Source: Bicyclus anynana (Eukaryota; Arthropoda; Insecta; Lepidoptera; Nymphalidae). From it: a stretch of DNA of 64,000 bases. The notes under the pieces were generated by a model, which worked only from the letters and a program-made list of their open reading frames with translations, was not told where the DNA came from and made no database searches. Positions within the stretch are counted from its first letter, which is position 1, and each line of letters starts with the position of its first letter. The stretch is from positions 14,893,572-14,957,571 of the forward strand of contig NC_069086.1 of NCBI RefSeq assembly GCF_947172395.1, in the 5' to 3' direction. Below, one piece after another: positions 11,101 through 22,359 of the stretch. A program made the position numbers and the translations under genes.

Positions 11101-11495
11101 ATTCCAGTATGAAAATTATTCCAGTATGAAAATTAGCATAACGAACATGCAGACAGATAGACAAAAATTTTACTAATTGCATTTTTGGCATCAGAATCGA
11201 TCACTAATCACCCCCTAAAAGTTATTATTTTGGAAATATACTTCATGTACAAAAGATTATCCACGTTTTCTTAGTAGTTATTTTTATGTGTATAGGTACT
11301 TTTCCTACGATCGATGAATTTGTATGATCGATCTAATTTTCCATTTAACTTCGGAAGCTTAACGAACTTGCCCTCGGGCATTCGTACCAATCAAGCGCTG
11401 AACAAATGTGCCAAATCAATAGTTGGAAATAAAAAACCGGCGTTATGCCATCTTGATTTTGATTTTTCTTTTCTTGTTAATCTTTTTATTTATCA

Positions 11496-11712
11496 CTAGC
11501 GGACCCGGTCAAGCTTCGCTCTGACTTTGGTGCACTTCTTCCATACCCTTACCTACCTACCTACCTTTACCTACCCTTACCTACCCTTACCTACCTACGT
11601 CTAACCTACCCCTACCCTACCCCTAAACATTTAAAAAAAATAATTGGACAAATTGGTCCAGGCGTTGTTGAGTTATGCGCTTACCAACGCATTTTGCGAT
11701 TCAGTTTTATAT
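11496..11712 (-). mobile_element. HEL-4 element with CCTAC tract
   Basis: It starts CTAGCGGACCCGGTCAAGC, carries a CTACCTACCTTTACCTACCC tract at about 11545-11628, and ends near GCATTTTGCGATTCAG and TTTTATAT. A HEL-1 element starts immediately after it, so the HEL-1 copy probably inserted near its end. Confidence 0.6.
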
Positions 11713-11910
11713 TTACACTAATATATAAAGCTGAAGAGTTTGATTGTTTGTTTGATTGAATGCGCTAATCTCAGGAACTACTGGTCCGATTTGAAAAATT
11801 CTTTCAGTGTTAGATAGCCCATTTATTGAGGAAGGCTATAGGCTATATATTATCCCCATATTCCTACGGAAACAGGAACCACGCGGGTGAAACCGCGCGG
11901 CGTCAGCTAG
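11713..11910 (+). mobile_element. HEL-1 Helitron-like element
   Basis: TTACACTAATATATAAAGC start, GATTGAATGCGCTAATCTC, CTACTGGTCCGATTTG, TAGCCCATTTATTGAGG and the terminal CCGCGCGGCGTCAGCTAG. It is near full length and non-coding. Confidence 0.85.
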
Positions 11911-12104
11911 TTAACAATATAGTACTTATTGTCATACTCGTACATAGTTAAAACAGAGTATGTATATACACGAACATATATACGAAACTGGTATATTAAG
12001 TAATAGTTTGTTATTTACTAAAGAGGTTCAAAATCAATTTGGATCAGAGGTACCCGAGAAGGAGTGTTACTATGGAGATACCTGTTGCCACAACCCCGCC
12101 TCGG

Positions 12105-12157
12105 TTCGCAGCCATCGATCCACTTTGTTAAACACAAAGTGGATCGATGGCTGCGAA
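12105..12157. repeat. Perfect palindrome, 24-bp arms, 5-nt loop
   Basis: The arms at 12105-12128 and 12134-12157 are exact reverse complements, separated by TAAAC. No mobile-element ends surround it. It reads as a local inverted duplication. Confidence 0.9.
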
Positions 12158-12342
12158 GGCCTATCGAACTTATCCGTAAATAATCAGACTCGCACAAATA
12201 AGCCCCCTGGCCGGGGATTATACAGACGGCGTGAGAAAACAGATTGAGAGATTACGCGCATTCAGAATTTGCGATCGTGACGATACGATCTGTTATCCAA
12301 TGAGCTGGTTTTAATTTAAACAGAATATGGTCATTTAAATTA

Positions 12343-12830
12343 TAGCCGTGATAGCCCAGTGGATATTACCTCTGCTTTCGATTCGGGGGGAGCAGGTTTG
12401 ACTCCAGTCCGGGGCATGCACCTCCAAGATAACAGTTATGTGCATTTTAAGAAATTTAATATCACGTATCTCAATCGGTGAAGGAAAAGTGAGGAAACCT
12501 GCGTACTTGACAATTTTCTTAATTCTCTAGGTGTGTGACGCAAAGGGCCAGCATGTAGTGTACTCCAAGTTTTATCATATATTTACTCGCGGTGTGCCAC
12601 CAACCGCCTTCTATTGTTTAAAAGTGCAACAGCACATTCCATTGATGTGACGACCATTTTACTTAAAAGAGAATACATCGTACCTTCCACAAACCAAGCC
12701 ATGTTTTATTCATATCCTGTAAAACCTACAAGGTGTCTAGAGTCTACATATCAAGCCACTATTGGCCTAACCCCTCTCATTCTAAGACTAGACTCGTGCT
12801 CAACAGTGAGCCGAATATGGGTTGCTAATC
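12343..12830 (+). mobile_element. SINE-B interrupted by a 197-bp insertion
   Basis: The tRNA-like head ATAGCCCAGTGGATATTACC and a B-box-like stretch lead into the family body, with CACCTCCAAG, AATATCACGT and CTTAATTCTCT, up to GGGCCAGCATG (12560). The body resumes at ACTATTGGCCTAACCCC (12758) and ends AGCCGAATATGGGTTG. The 197 bp between (12561-12757) are foreign to the SINE and match nothing else I recognise in the window. Confidence 0.75.
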
Positions 12831-13274
12831 AAAGTGCTTGTAAACTAAGCCATTTCTTTTTAATTTGTTTATTTGTTTTATTAGTGCCTACTACAAGTTT
12901 ATGAACCCGTGTAGCCAGGTTATGGTCCAAGCCAAAGATTACAATGTATTATTGGTCCAAGCTCTATAGTTGTCTATACAACTTATCTATGGTAGGAGCA
13001 ACTTTTAGCTTTTATCTGAAAGATCTGGCTAAAAACGGTACCTTTATATACTTGATTAACTGAAAACAGTATCTTATTAGCTTTGCTTTAGTCTGTGGAA
13101 CGCTCACAAGCCGGATTTGTCGGCAAAATGATAGTAATTAAGGGTATCACGGGCGAATTCTTTCACATGAAAATCTAATTACGAAGCTTGCTAAAGACCA
13201 AGTCCAGTTAATGGAAAAGTTTTGTCAGAGTTTGTCGCTTAATTAATCATAATTATGTGAATATATGAAACTTG
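12831..13274. other. No gene seen
   Basis: AT-rich; no supported gene and no recognised repeat. Confidence 0.5.
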
Positions 13275-13465
13275 CAGACGCCTCGCGGTTTCACCCGCGT
13301 AGTTCCCGTTCCCATAGTAAAACGGAGATAAAGTATAAAGTATATTTGACTCTCGCAAATAACGTGACTTTCTAGTGGTATAATAATTTTCAAAATCGGT
13401 TCGATAGATCCAGAGATCCCTACAACGCCCTAAAATTTACCTCTTTACAATATTAATATAGATTT
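13275..13465 (-). mobile_element. HEL-3 Helitron-like element
   Basis: GCAGACGCCTCGCGGTTTC, GCGTAGTTCCCGTTCCCA, CTCGCAAATAACGTGACTTT, CTAGTGGTATAATAATTTTC, AGATCCAGAGATCCC and a TTTACAATATTAATATAGAT end. This is the best copy of the HEL-3 group in the window. It is non-coding. Confidence 0.75.
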
Positions 13466-13902
13466 AACACATAATCTTATTTAAAATAATAAGGATGACT
13501 TGAGAATTAGTTTTTTTTTTTGAGTTAATTTATTGCTCTTCGGCTCAGTACACTTACCATTAAAATACAGGGTGCGAGCCTCGAGATTTACCTTTCAGAA
13601 ACATTGGTACAGTAATAAGGCCTCCTTTGCATACCAACTTATTTTTTCTGGTTATAAGTACCTTTTGCGTCTCTTAAATTCTAGGCTCTGACTCTGAGTC
13701 TATGGGTCTCTCCTTTCTTTATTTAATTGAATGGGTCCTATGTGATTTTTTTATTTTTATGAATATATTTCTTAGATTTATCGCTTGTGTCTTCGTGTCA
13801 CGAGATCCTGAGTCGATGACCTTTTCTGTAATTCAAGCAATTTTCAGTAGTGTTATCGCCGCGTTGCAACGACTTGCGGTACGGACGGCTTCAGTGTGCT
13901 CG

Positions 13903-14199
13903 TGGCGTTCGAGCCGTCCATAACTCTTGGTGTGTAATTCTTTATGGGTTACTTGGGATAGGCAGGGAAAGGGACTTGAGTGGCAAAGGGGAGTGTTAAC
14001 AGTCAAAGGCGCCTTTAACCCTACACACAACGTACACAAATACGTGACTTCACTCAAGGTCATTCTCTGCCATTCTAGAGTCTTATTTTGGTTACAGTTT
14101 GATTTGTTAATTAAGTTGTCCTGACAAATGTTGTGAATTTCGACCTTAGTTACATTAGTTTTCTTATATTTGTAATCATTTCTGAGTCTGCTAAAAGTA
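13903..14199 (+). repeat. Unnamed dispersed repeat, copy 2
   Basis: Long collinear similarity to 4541-4829, with several small insertions and deletions. Both copies share the pair GACTTGAGTGG and CACTCAAGGTC, which are near-complements about 100 bp apart, hinting at an internal stem. A minus-strand frame (13833-14222) overlaps it but is not conserved in copy 1. Confidence 0.6.
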
Positions 14200-14488
14200 G
14201 GTAGGTAGGTAAAAATTCTCATGCCGTCGAGATGTGTATGGGGGTTGAGAGCATGTTAAGCTATTACCCGATTATGATCAATGATCGCATAACAAGATTG
14301 TGGTGAGGTGAGGCGACACATGGAGGACTGGAGTCAATTGATACACACGTCCGGCTTCAATCAAGTATCTTTAATGACTGTCTTGCAAAGACATCGTTAC
14401 TTACGGAGTAATACTAATAACTATAGTCTGGCAAGTTCATTGGTGTCATTCCCATGATATTTTTAGACGGATTTTATTTTTTTTCTAG

Positions 14489-14653
14489 ACGGCCTCCGTG
14501 GCGCAGTGGTATGCGCGGTGGATTTACAAAACGGAAGTCCTGGGTTCGATCCCCGGCTGGGCCGATTGAGATTTTCTTAATTGGTCCAGGTCTGGCTGGT
14601 GGGAGGCTTCGGCCGTGGCTAGTTAACACCCTACCGACATATAAAAAAAAAAT
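14489..14653 (+). mobile_element. SINE-A with a complete head, 3' truncated
   Basis: GGCCTCCGTGGCGCAGTGG gives a full A box and GGTTCGATCCCC a full B box. The body stops at CACCCTACCGACA, far short of the usual end, and passes straight into an A-rich run. A short, internally terminated copy with its own A tail is unusual for this family. Confidence 0.85.
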
Positions 14654-14888
14654 TTGACGTTTTGGGGGTTACAGGCGCCCTCTTGCGTCCTCTCCGTACA
14701 CCGGTTCGTTTATATGATTTTAGCGCGCGAAGGGAGTGTAACGAACGACGTTGCTAAGCTACTTAATATATCTATGTACTCGTATGTGTAATGATGATGA
14801 CACGTGTGTGCGCTAAAATAATTAATTCGCAAAATTCCCCATCATAACTTAATATTTTTGTAAATGTTCGCACAGAAAATCATCTGTT

Positions 14889-14920
14889 ATCTGTCTATAT
14901 ATCTATCTATCTATCTGTGT
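14889..14920. repeat. ATCT microsatellite
   Basis: Short run of ATCT units (TATCTATCTATCTATCTGTG region). Confidence 0.7.
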
Positions 14921-15871
14921 AATCTGTCCGCTAATTAAGAAAACAAATATTTGTGTTAAATAAAAAAAATCTTATTGAATTTCTATATGAAAAAACCTAA
15001 TTAGAGGAAATTTTACTCATTTCCTTCCGACGATGTCAGCGAACGATATTCCTGAGTCCTTGATTTCCATTCATCGCTGCTGTAGGTTTAAATTGATCTA
15101 CATAGATAGGTAGGTATTCAAACCAAGTTACTTTTTATTTGGTTTTGACTTTATAATACCGGAAGGGGCTTATTACATACAAAAGTTAAGAAAAAACGCC
15201 CGTTTTATACCCAATTTACTTATTTTTTCATGCTTCTGTCAATATCGAATTATTTTTTCCGGAATAAATTCTATTTTATCTATGGCATGTTTTATTTTCA
15301 TATTTGATCGAATAAAGCCGAAGGGATTTTGTAGAGAATCTAATATTATATATGTTTGGCTGACCTATTTTTTATTGCTGATTTAGGCCATCTTTAATTT
15401 AATGGAGTTTTTGGTTAAGTATTCTGTGGTTTAGGTTAAATTAGTTAAAATTTCAAGTTACTCGTAGTTGACTTAAAATAATTATCATTCTTACATCTGT
15501 GTAATTATAACTTTCTAGACAATTAACAATACGAAACTTGTGGAATTGGAAATTGTGATAATTTTACCAAACTATGTTAAATCGCTTTTGTGTGATGGGA
15601 AAAATCAATCGATACAAAAAAATTACTCACTCGTTCAACCCAGCCGAAACTATTGAGTAAAGTAGTAAAGTAAAAGTAGAATTTAAACAGTGGTTTCATT
15701 TTGGAAATTTCGACTATAAAGGCGGAAACAAAAGACAATACAAGTGAGAGTTTATAGTCAGACTCAGACGTAAAGCTTAAAGTTAGACTCACCACGTCGC
15801 TCCTATGCCGACGACCTTAGAGTGACAATTTTAAATTTAACGGCGGTGGCCGGTGGCGGAATTTTTGACAG
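14921..15871. other. No gene seen
   Basis: AT-rich, single-copy-looking DNA without a supported gene. The minus frame at 15577-15795 is short and has no recognisable domain. Confidence 0.5.
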
Positions 15872-16168
15872 CCAGGTATGCGCAGTGGACTTACAAAACT
15901 GAGGTCCTGGGTTCGATCCCCGGCTAGATAGATTGAGGTTTTCTTAATTTGTCCAGGTCTGGCTGGTGGGAGGCTTTGGCCGTGGCTAGTTATCACCCTA
16001 TCGACAAAGACGTACCGCCAAGCGATTTAGCGACGTCGTGTAGAAACCGAAAAGGGTGTGGATTTCATGCTCCTCCTAACAAGTTAGCCCGAATCCATCT
16101 TAGATTGCCTCATCACTTACCATCAGCTGAGATTGTAGTCAAGGGATAACTTGTAAATAATAAAAAAA
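15872..16168 (+). mobile_element. SINE-A, 5' truncated
   Basis: Starts inside the head (GGTATGCGCAGTGGACTTAC), with B box GGTTCGATCCCC, then the family body to AACTTGTAAATAATAAAAAA. There is a small deletion where TTCCGGTACGATG should be. Confidence 0.9.
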
Positions 16169-16502
16169 ATTACGATAACCAACTCCGCGTACGAATTCGA
16201 GAATGATAATTTTTATTGAAAATTTCTTGGAATAAAGAAATGCTTAGTATTTCAATGCTTCACCCAGAACTCTGTATTTAGATATATTAAGAAACAAAAT
16301 TATCGATAAAAAAAAGAGGAAAATTTTCATTACTTCCATCCCTACAGCTCGACAATTACCATTAATGGAACGCTGAAAGGTCTCGTCATACTTCCAGTCG
16401 TTGTTTCCGTTTCACTGCCAAAGTACCGTCGACGTTGAACCTTATTTCATCCAAGTTATTTCATCCATCACAACTTTATTGGCTGTTTATTAACTGATAA
16501 AG

Positions 16503-16547
16503 CTTCGAGAGGTTATAGTACGTTTGATGTACTATAACTTCTCGAAG
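16503..16547. repeat. Inverted repeat, 19-bp arms, 7-nt loop
   Basis: The arms at 16503-16521 and 16529-16547 pair with one mismatch (18 of 19). The loop is GTTTGAT. Nothing around it suggests a mobile element. Confidence 0.85.
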
Positions 16548-16630
16548 AAAAGAAAAGAACATCTCAAGACAAGTGACATTTTATTGGGTATTTTATTGAG
16601 CTGAGAATGCAAAAAAAAAAAACATTTATG

Positions 16631-16676
16631 GATTTGGTCCATTTTAAATTAAAATATGATTTGGTCCATTTTAAAA
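16631..16676. repeat. Two-copy direct repeat, 27-bp period
   Basis: GATTTGGTCCATTTTAAA occurs at 16631 and again at 16658. Minor local duplication. Confidence 0.8.
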
Positions 16677-16761
16677 TAATAATTAAATTTATGCTCAATT
16701 AACTTTAATTGACGTGACATTTTTTTCAATAATTTTTGTGATTTCTGCTAATTTTATTAAG

Positions 16762-16947
16762 GCTAGCCGAAGTTACACCAGCATAGTTCCCGTTCTTTTA
16801 AGAACATGGGGATAAAATATGGCCTATGACACTCACAAATAACGTGGCTTTCTAGTGGTGAAACAATTTTTTAAATCAGCTTTTTGTAAATCCAGAGATA
16901 CCTAATATAATACCACGAACTTTACCTCTTTATAATATTAAGATAGA
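16762..16947 (-). mobile_element. HEL-3 Helitron-like element
   Basis: GGCTAGCCGAAG start, ATAGTTCCCGTTC, ACTCACAAATAACGTGGC, TTTCTAGTGGTGAAAC and TTTATAATATTAAGATAGAT at the other end. It is collinear with 13275-13465. Confidence 0.7.
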
Positions 16948-17571
16948 TAAACAAGTTATTTTTTTTTAATTTTGAAAATGCCGTGATACAGTTTATCTAG
17001 GTAATGACTTTATGTCACATTACTATTATAACTGGGGTACGCTAATATATTTTTGAGAATCGGAGATTCATCATATCAGAACTCAACGTTCGTCAACATC
17101 ACAAAACAAAAAACGCTGAAGTTAACATTTTATATAATAACTTTATAAAGAACATTAAAACAAAATTAATTTCCATTATTAGTGTTCATATTTTATAAGC
17201 TTAAATTATACGACTATTTTATAGTTTTATAAGCGTCAAAATTGCGGATTAGGCAGCGTACAATACCGTAACGTAATAAATCTTTTAGTGAAACGCCGTC
17301 TCGGCATTTCATACAAATTTCTGTATTGCAAGAAGGGGAAGCAATTTTCCTTTTAAAAAAGTCTTTATTAGTATTACTTTATTATAAAACACGGCTATAA
17401 CTCACGTAACACAACGTTGGAGTATGCCCTACTAGTTTGAACCTATACATCTTAATCATGAGCCAAAACCAAAACCAGTCCATGATTAAGGACCACGTAT
17501 GATTAGGGATCTAAAACGATCAAACAGCCTTGTACATCGGCGGAAAGAAAGAAGAAGAAGAAGTGTATTAG
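16948..17571. other. No gene seen
   Basis: AT-rich, no supported gene. A 10-bp inverted pair, CTTAATCATG and CATGATTAAG, lies at about 17451-17488. Confidence 0.5.
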
Positions 17572-17740
17572 CCTAACCCCGCTATTTCACCTGCTTAGTT
17601 CCAGTACTCGTAAGAATACGGGGATCAAAAACCTATGGCACTCACAAATAGCATGGTTTTCTAGCGCTAAAGGAATTATCAAAATAGGTCGAGTAAATCC
17701 AGAGATTACCTAACCCCTGTAATAACGCAAATTTAACTTT
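17572..17740 (-). mobile_element. HEL-3 Helitron-like element, decayed
   Basis: GCTATTTCACCTGCTTAGTT, AAGAATACGGGGATC, CACTCACAAATAGCATGG, CTAGCGCTAAAGG and CCAGAGATTACC follow HEL-3 order. Both ends are lost. Confidence 0.65.
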
Positions 17741-17989
17741 ATTATTAGTCGTTATTACATTTATTATAAGTCGCAAGAGCTATTCGGTGTCGTATCACCT
17801 TTCCCTTTACCATCGCACCGCAAGACATAAGGGTGGGATTTCATCCCTATGTTCTTGATGTCGCTAGAGCTTGTATTGCGTCTTCTTTCCTCATATGCTC
17901 GGCTAGGGTATGGTAAACCCTTCCCATATCTGTGTTTCCTGACTCTTTTAACTTGTATCTTTAAAACAAGAGTGAAAGGCATCTTCTTC

Positions 17990-18070
17990 ATCATCTTAGA
18001 CTATATCTCTACACTGACCATCATGTGAGATCAGAGGTAGAACGCCAGTTTATGTAACATAAAAAAAATG
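17990..18070 (+). mobile_element. SINE-A 3' fragment
   Basis: ATCTTAGACTATATCTC, CCATCATGTGAGATCAGAGG and an A-rich end resemble the SINE-A 3' end, with heavy decay. Confidence 0.4.
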
Positions 18071-18734
18071 TGTGGATCTTGGGACACTCGACAGCAGTGA
18101 TAACTTAAACCTGCTGCCGTATGCTTGAGAGAAAGGGTAGCTAAACAGAGAGGCGTTGTAACGTGTTACGTTACGAAGCGGTATATTCTCCCATAAGAAG
18201 TTGTCACTTCAAAAACATGGCACAAATATTATAGCTTTTCCCATAGCCATGATTCGTTGTAATACTACAGTTGACGGCGGCGAGGCTTTGGTCGTAAACG
18301 CATGGGATTGAATCGCAACCCTCTTAGCACCGTGTTTTACGACGCTCATGTGACGGCAATTTGTGGCAAATTCATACGTGTAGAGAATTCGGAAATGCTT
18401 TATGCCCGTAATACTTGTCTCAGCGCATTCATAAAGTCAAGTGAAATAGTGATGTAACAAAACAATTTATGGGGTTTTTATATTCAATTGTATAATAAAA
18501 AGATATTTAATAGCCTTAGGGCCAGCTTCACCACTTTCTGATGAGTGTCGAATAGTGTTACCGTAAGTTTAACTTTCTTACTTTATGAATATATATATTA
18601 CTTTATGAATATAAGACTAAACTTGTGAATAGCTATCCGAGCTATCACTTGTCTTAGTATCACTTAAGGGTGGTGAAATTAACCTTTTATAATATTAATA
18701 ATTGGTTAATAAAAACCAATCTTCTCGAGCTCGA
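18071..18734. other. No gene seen
   Basis: No supported gene. ACTTTATGAATATA occurs twice in tandem at about 18580-18613. Confidence 0.5.
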
Positions 18735-18801
18735 TACCCCTCTCATTCTGAGAGGAGAATCTACCTCAGCAGTGAGCCTAATATGGGTTGATAATGATGA
18801 A
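18735..18801 (+). mobile_element. SINE-B 3' fragment
   Basis: CCCCTCTCATTCTGAGAGG, CAGCAGTGAGCCTAATATGG and GTTGATAATGATGA match the last ~65 bp of SINE-B. Confidence 0.7.
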
Positions 18802-18919
18802 TAAAAACCAAAATTTTATTATAAAATTACACATTTAGATCCTAACATGTTTAGCCATATTTTAGGCGTGCAAAATATTTTAGAGTAGTGGATGTTATCT
18901 TCGATTCTTTTTATAAAAC

Positions 18920-19115
18920 AAGAGCCTCTCAGTTTAATGGTTGACTTGTTTAATCCCGGATGCTGCGGGTATGGTCATGGGTTCAAAACTTGAGCCAGGC
19001 TAAGAAAGCACCAATATTGCATTTTTTTCGTTTTAGTTGGTATATTCGTAAACAGCCCTCTGCCTCGGAGAACACGTTAATAAGTAAATGTCAGCCATTA
19101 TTATTAACATCTGAT
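18920..19115 (+). mobile_element. SINE-C, decayed
   Basis: A tRNA-like head (CCTCTCAGTTTAATGGTTGA, then GGGTTCAAAACTTGAG as a weak B box) is followed by CCCTCTGCCTCGGAGAACAC and ATTATTATTAA. The order matches the better SINE-C at 36419-36826. A frame overlapping it (18960-19223) is not a gene. Confidence 0.55.
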
Positions 19116-19974
19116 CTGTCAAACTTATCCTTTATATATTACAATTTGTATATGACATATGATAATTTACAAACTGGACGCATACTTTGGAACTTTATGA
19201 TAATAACTTCCAAACGGTTCTAAAGTATTTTTTTAGTTTAAAGATTTAATCTAAAATTAGATATTACAGCTTAACGAATTTGAATAAGATCATATTTGTA
19301 CAACATAAAAAAAATATAATTTTATGGTAAATTGTAATAAAGATACATTTAATTTGAATTTACTTTATCTGACTTTTACTACGATTAAACACCGGGAAAA
19401 GCCAAAGCTCTACAAGTAGCAAAATCCTTTTTCAAATAAACAAACCACAGCTGTTACTCTTCAGAGATTCAAATGTAGTAAGGGGTATGTAGATTTCAAT
19501 TGAGTCTGCGTAGAAAAGAATGGAATCCAAAGCGCCCACAAATTGCTGAGTGCCACATAAAACGCAAATCGTGTCGTGTTTATTATCATCTCGTATTTAA
19601 CGATCGGAAATTCACAGAAATGTTTCGAACATTTTTGGTTCTTGTTTCTCTAAATACCTACTCGAAACATAACTTTATCTACGTATAAAGATCACGCAAA
19701 CAAAGATAAAATAATAGTTATTTAAAGACTAATTGAGTTATTGGACAATATCTTAGTATAATAACAATATAAGTTACTTTAACCTAAACTTATAGCATAT
19801 TGTCGTTATTATAATGTCATTCAAGTAGGCTAGATTGTAATTTTATTCAGTCAACTCACATTGGTGAGTATAACAGAAAAAAATACGTGTGGCACTCGGA
19901 GCCTGCCGCGGAATTGCATAGCATTTTTTATCGACTTATGCAATTATAATTATTTATTTATTCATTTGCAAAGT
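19116..19974. other. No gene seen
   Basis: Very AT-rich; no supported gene or known repeat. An imperfect inverted pair (AGTATAATAACAATAT against ATATTGTCGTTATTATA) lies at about 19755-19814. Confidence 0.5.
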
Positions 19975-20180
19975 GACTTTGCAATTGGACGTTGTAGAGT
20001 CAACATCTCCTGAGGATGCTCCGGTTTCGGGGTGAAACGTACGTAGAGAGTATTTCGTCGGACCTGGGTGACGTTGTCGCGTGGGTTCATCGGCTTTTCG
20101 CGGATAATAGCAAAATAAATAAATATTATATATTCATGATGAACATCCGCAAAGTAACGCCTGCTACTATCCAACATTTG
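19975..20180 (-). repeat. Dispersed repeat (CGAAAAGCCGATGAACC family)
   Basis: Blocks ATCTCCTGAGGATGCTCCGG and GTTTCGGGGTGAAACG precede the reverse complement of CGCGAAAAGCCGATGAACCC. Part of the same block set occurs at 28305-28440 and 7170-7235. The blocks are arranged differently in the copies, so at least two modules are involved. The family is not identified. Confidence 0.5.
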
Positions 20181-20505
20181 AATTAGTTTTGCCGCTTACT
20201 TTCACATCACTTGTCTAGTTGAGTCGATTTGATAACGTCGAAATGTGGTAACTTGATGCACGGCTTGGGTGTTAGGTTCATTTTCGTAACGGAATTTCTT
20301 GATTAGGTCGCTTAATAGCAATAGCTTAAATACTACGTATTTTGTCTGTCAGAACGTCCATTTGTATGATTCTTCACAACGGGTTGTGGCAATGTTCACT
20401 ATCTCAGATTTATATTTAACCAGACGCCACTTCTTCTTTCATTCATATCAAATCCAAAATTGAAAATAGATAGATCTAAGGCTTACTATAAATTATAACG
20501 GCGGG

Positions 20506-20696
20506 ATAACTTGTAATGAATAAAAAAAAATCGCTTGGTGGTACGTCTTTGTCGGTAGGTAACTAGTCACGGCCGAAGCCTCCCACCAGCCAGATCTGGA
20601 CCAATTAAGAAGACCTCAATCGGCCTAGTCGGGAATCGAACCCAGGACCTACGTCTTACAAATCCACCGCGCATACTACTGCGCCATCGTGGCCGT
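20506..20696 (-). mobile_element. SINE-A minus copy fused to a plus-strand SINE-A tail
   Basis: AACTTGTAATGAATAAAAAA at 20511-20530 is a + strand SINE-A 3' tail. It passes directly into TCGCTTGGTGGTACGTC, the interior of a minus-strand SINE-A that then runs to CGCCATCGTGGCC. The two copies meet head to tail in opposite orientation, with the minus copy truncated at the join. Confidence 0.75.
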
Positions 20697-21359
20697 GTTT
20701 ATAATGTCACAAAACTAACCAAACATATTATTTTATAGAGTAGGTATCAAGTACATATTTTTACATCATTCTTCACTTTAAGCTTTTAGCTTATAACATT
20801 TTACCTCAACAAAAGTTTCATTTAGTTAGATATCAACAAAACACTTTTCAGACTTCCCCGTTCATTATTATTTCGGAAATATTCTTTTATGCGGCATCAG
20901 GGCTTCAGCTCGGGGAGCGGCAAAACAAATAATAACAAGAGCGAAGTTCGTAAATCTCAAAACCGACGAGGGGTGTGCGAGACATACTGTGGGTTTAATA
21001 AATCGGATATTATGTTAGGATTTAATATCCTAGTTTTAAATAAATTACAGACTGTAATTCCTTGTTAAATAGGTAAATTTCAATCGAATTGCTGTTGTGA
21101 ATAAATTCTAACATCATTATTAAGAAGAAAACACAAGGGATACACATAAAAATTTAAAATATAAATATAATAAAATGTTAACATGCAAAGGTTCCCTTAT
21201 TGCTGGAAGAAATATCTTACAGGCAACACCTGATAACAGGACCTAAAGAGAGGAAAAGAGAGAGAGACCATTGTTAAGGATCATTTTAACGAAGATTTAG
21301 TGATAAACAAAATATTCAGCTTTGGAGGCAGGCTTAGCGTAATATATAAAATTCACTTG
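20697..21359. other. No gene seen
   Basis: AT-rich, no supported gene or recognised repeat. Confidence 0.5.
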
Positions 21360-21591
21360 TCGCGGTATTTGTTATAAAACTCCGCCGAAATGGCTCGACC
21401 GATTTTATAATACTAAAACAAAATTAAGCTTTTTCAATTTTTTGTCTGAATTGTACGAACCGATTTTAATGGGAGTTAGAGGAGGTTAAAAAGCAACTTT
21501 AAGGCTACTTTTTATCCCGAAAAAATACATTGTTCCGGGATTTGTGAATACAGAAATTCACGCGTACGAAGTCGCGGGCGTTCGCTAGTCT
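21360..21591 (+). mobile_element. HEL-2 related Helitron-like element
   Basis: GCGGTATTTGTTATAAAACTC, AATGGCTCGACCGATTTTA, AACCGATTTTAATGGGAG, GGCTACTTTTTATCCCG and GGGATTTGTGAATACAG lead to the end ACGAAGTCGCGGGCGTTCGC followed by TAGT. It appears to hold a repeated ACCGATTTT interior. Confidence 0.65.
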
Positions 21592-22017
21592 ATGATAGAA
21601 GCAAATAAATAAATCACTGTCTTTAATCTATTGAATTTATCTATAAATAAAGCTGTTCTCCAAAATAGTATTCCGTGTGTAATATCAATGAGATAACAAA
21701 AAGATATTGTAAGTGCAGTAGTCTATAAAACTGTATCGATCATAACGATTGATTGCTATAGTTTTCATTTCGCAATTTATGAAGGCAATAATGGAGTAGG
21801 AATTTTTTCTCACCGCAGTCGCGCCACGATATTTGCGTAGTCGGCCGTAAATTATTCATGAAATTGGTTCCGTTAAAATTTCTGAATGATCGAGTACCCG
21901 CGTGCTTTTAGATTCGGTTTATTAAAATTTCTGTTGGTGTTCGAAAATAACCTTGTTTTGCGTCTATAAACCGGAACTTTATTTTATTTTTTATATATTT
22001 AAAATTCTTTATTCATG

Positions 22018-22128
22018 AAGGTTTCACCTGCGTGGTTTTCGTTCGCGTAGAAATACGGGGATAAAATACAGCCTTCCACGAGAAATGGGCTATCTAACAC
22101 TCAAAGAATTTTTCAAATCGGATCAATA
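22018..22128 (-). mobile_element. HEL-1 fragment
   Basis: GGTTTCACCTGCGTGGTTTT, AATACGGGGATAAAATACAG, AAATGGGCTATCTAACACTC and TTTTTCAAATCGGATCA. The last ~90 bp of the element and the CTAG end are missing. A complete HEL-1 in the same orientation follows 28 bp later. Confidence 0.7.
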
Positions 22129-22155
22129 ATATAGATTATCATCATTGTAAGACTA

Positions 22156-22357
22156 CTAGCTGACGCTGCGCGGCTTTACCCGCGTGGTTTCCGTTCCCGT
22201 AGGAATACAGGGATAATATATAGCCTTTAGCGTTCCTCAATTAATGGGCTATCTAACACGGAAATAATTTTTCAAATAGGACCAGTAGTTCCTGAGATTA
22301 GCGCGTTCAATCAATCAAACAAACAAAATCTCTTCAGCTTTATAATATTACTATAGA
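22156..22357 (-). mobile_element. HEL-1, near full length
   Basis: CTAGCTGACGCTGCGCGG at the left and TATAATATTACTATAGA at the right are the two ends in reverse orientation. The flanks fit insertion between A and T. It is non-coding. Confidence 0.85.
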
Positions 22358-22359
22358 TA

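Noticed and set aside
10325..11628. CCCTACCC and CCTACCTA tracts as telomere-like repeats
   Set aside because: Insect telomeres use TTAGG/CCTAA. The tracts are internal to two HEL-4 elements and irregular.
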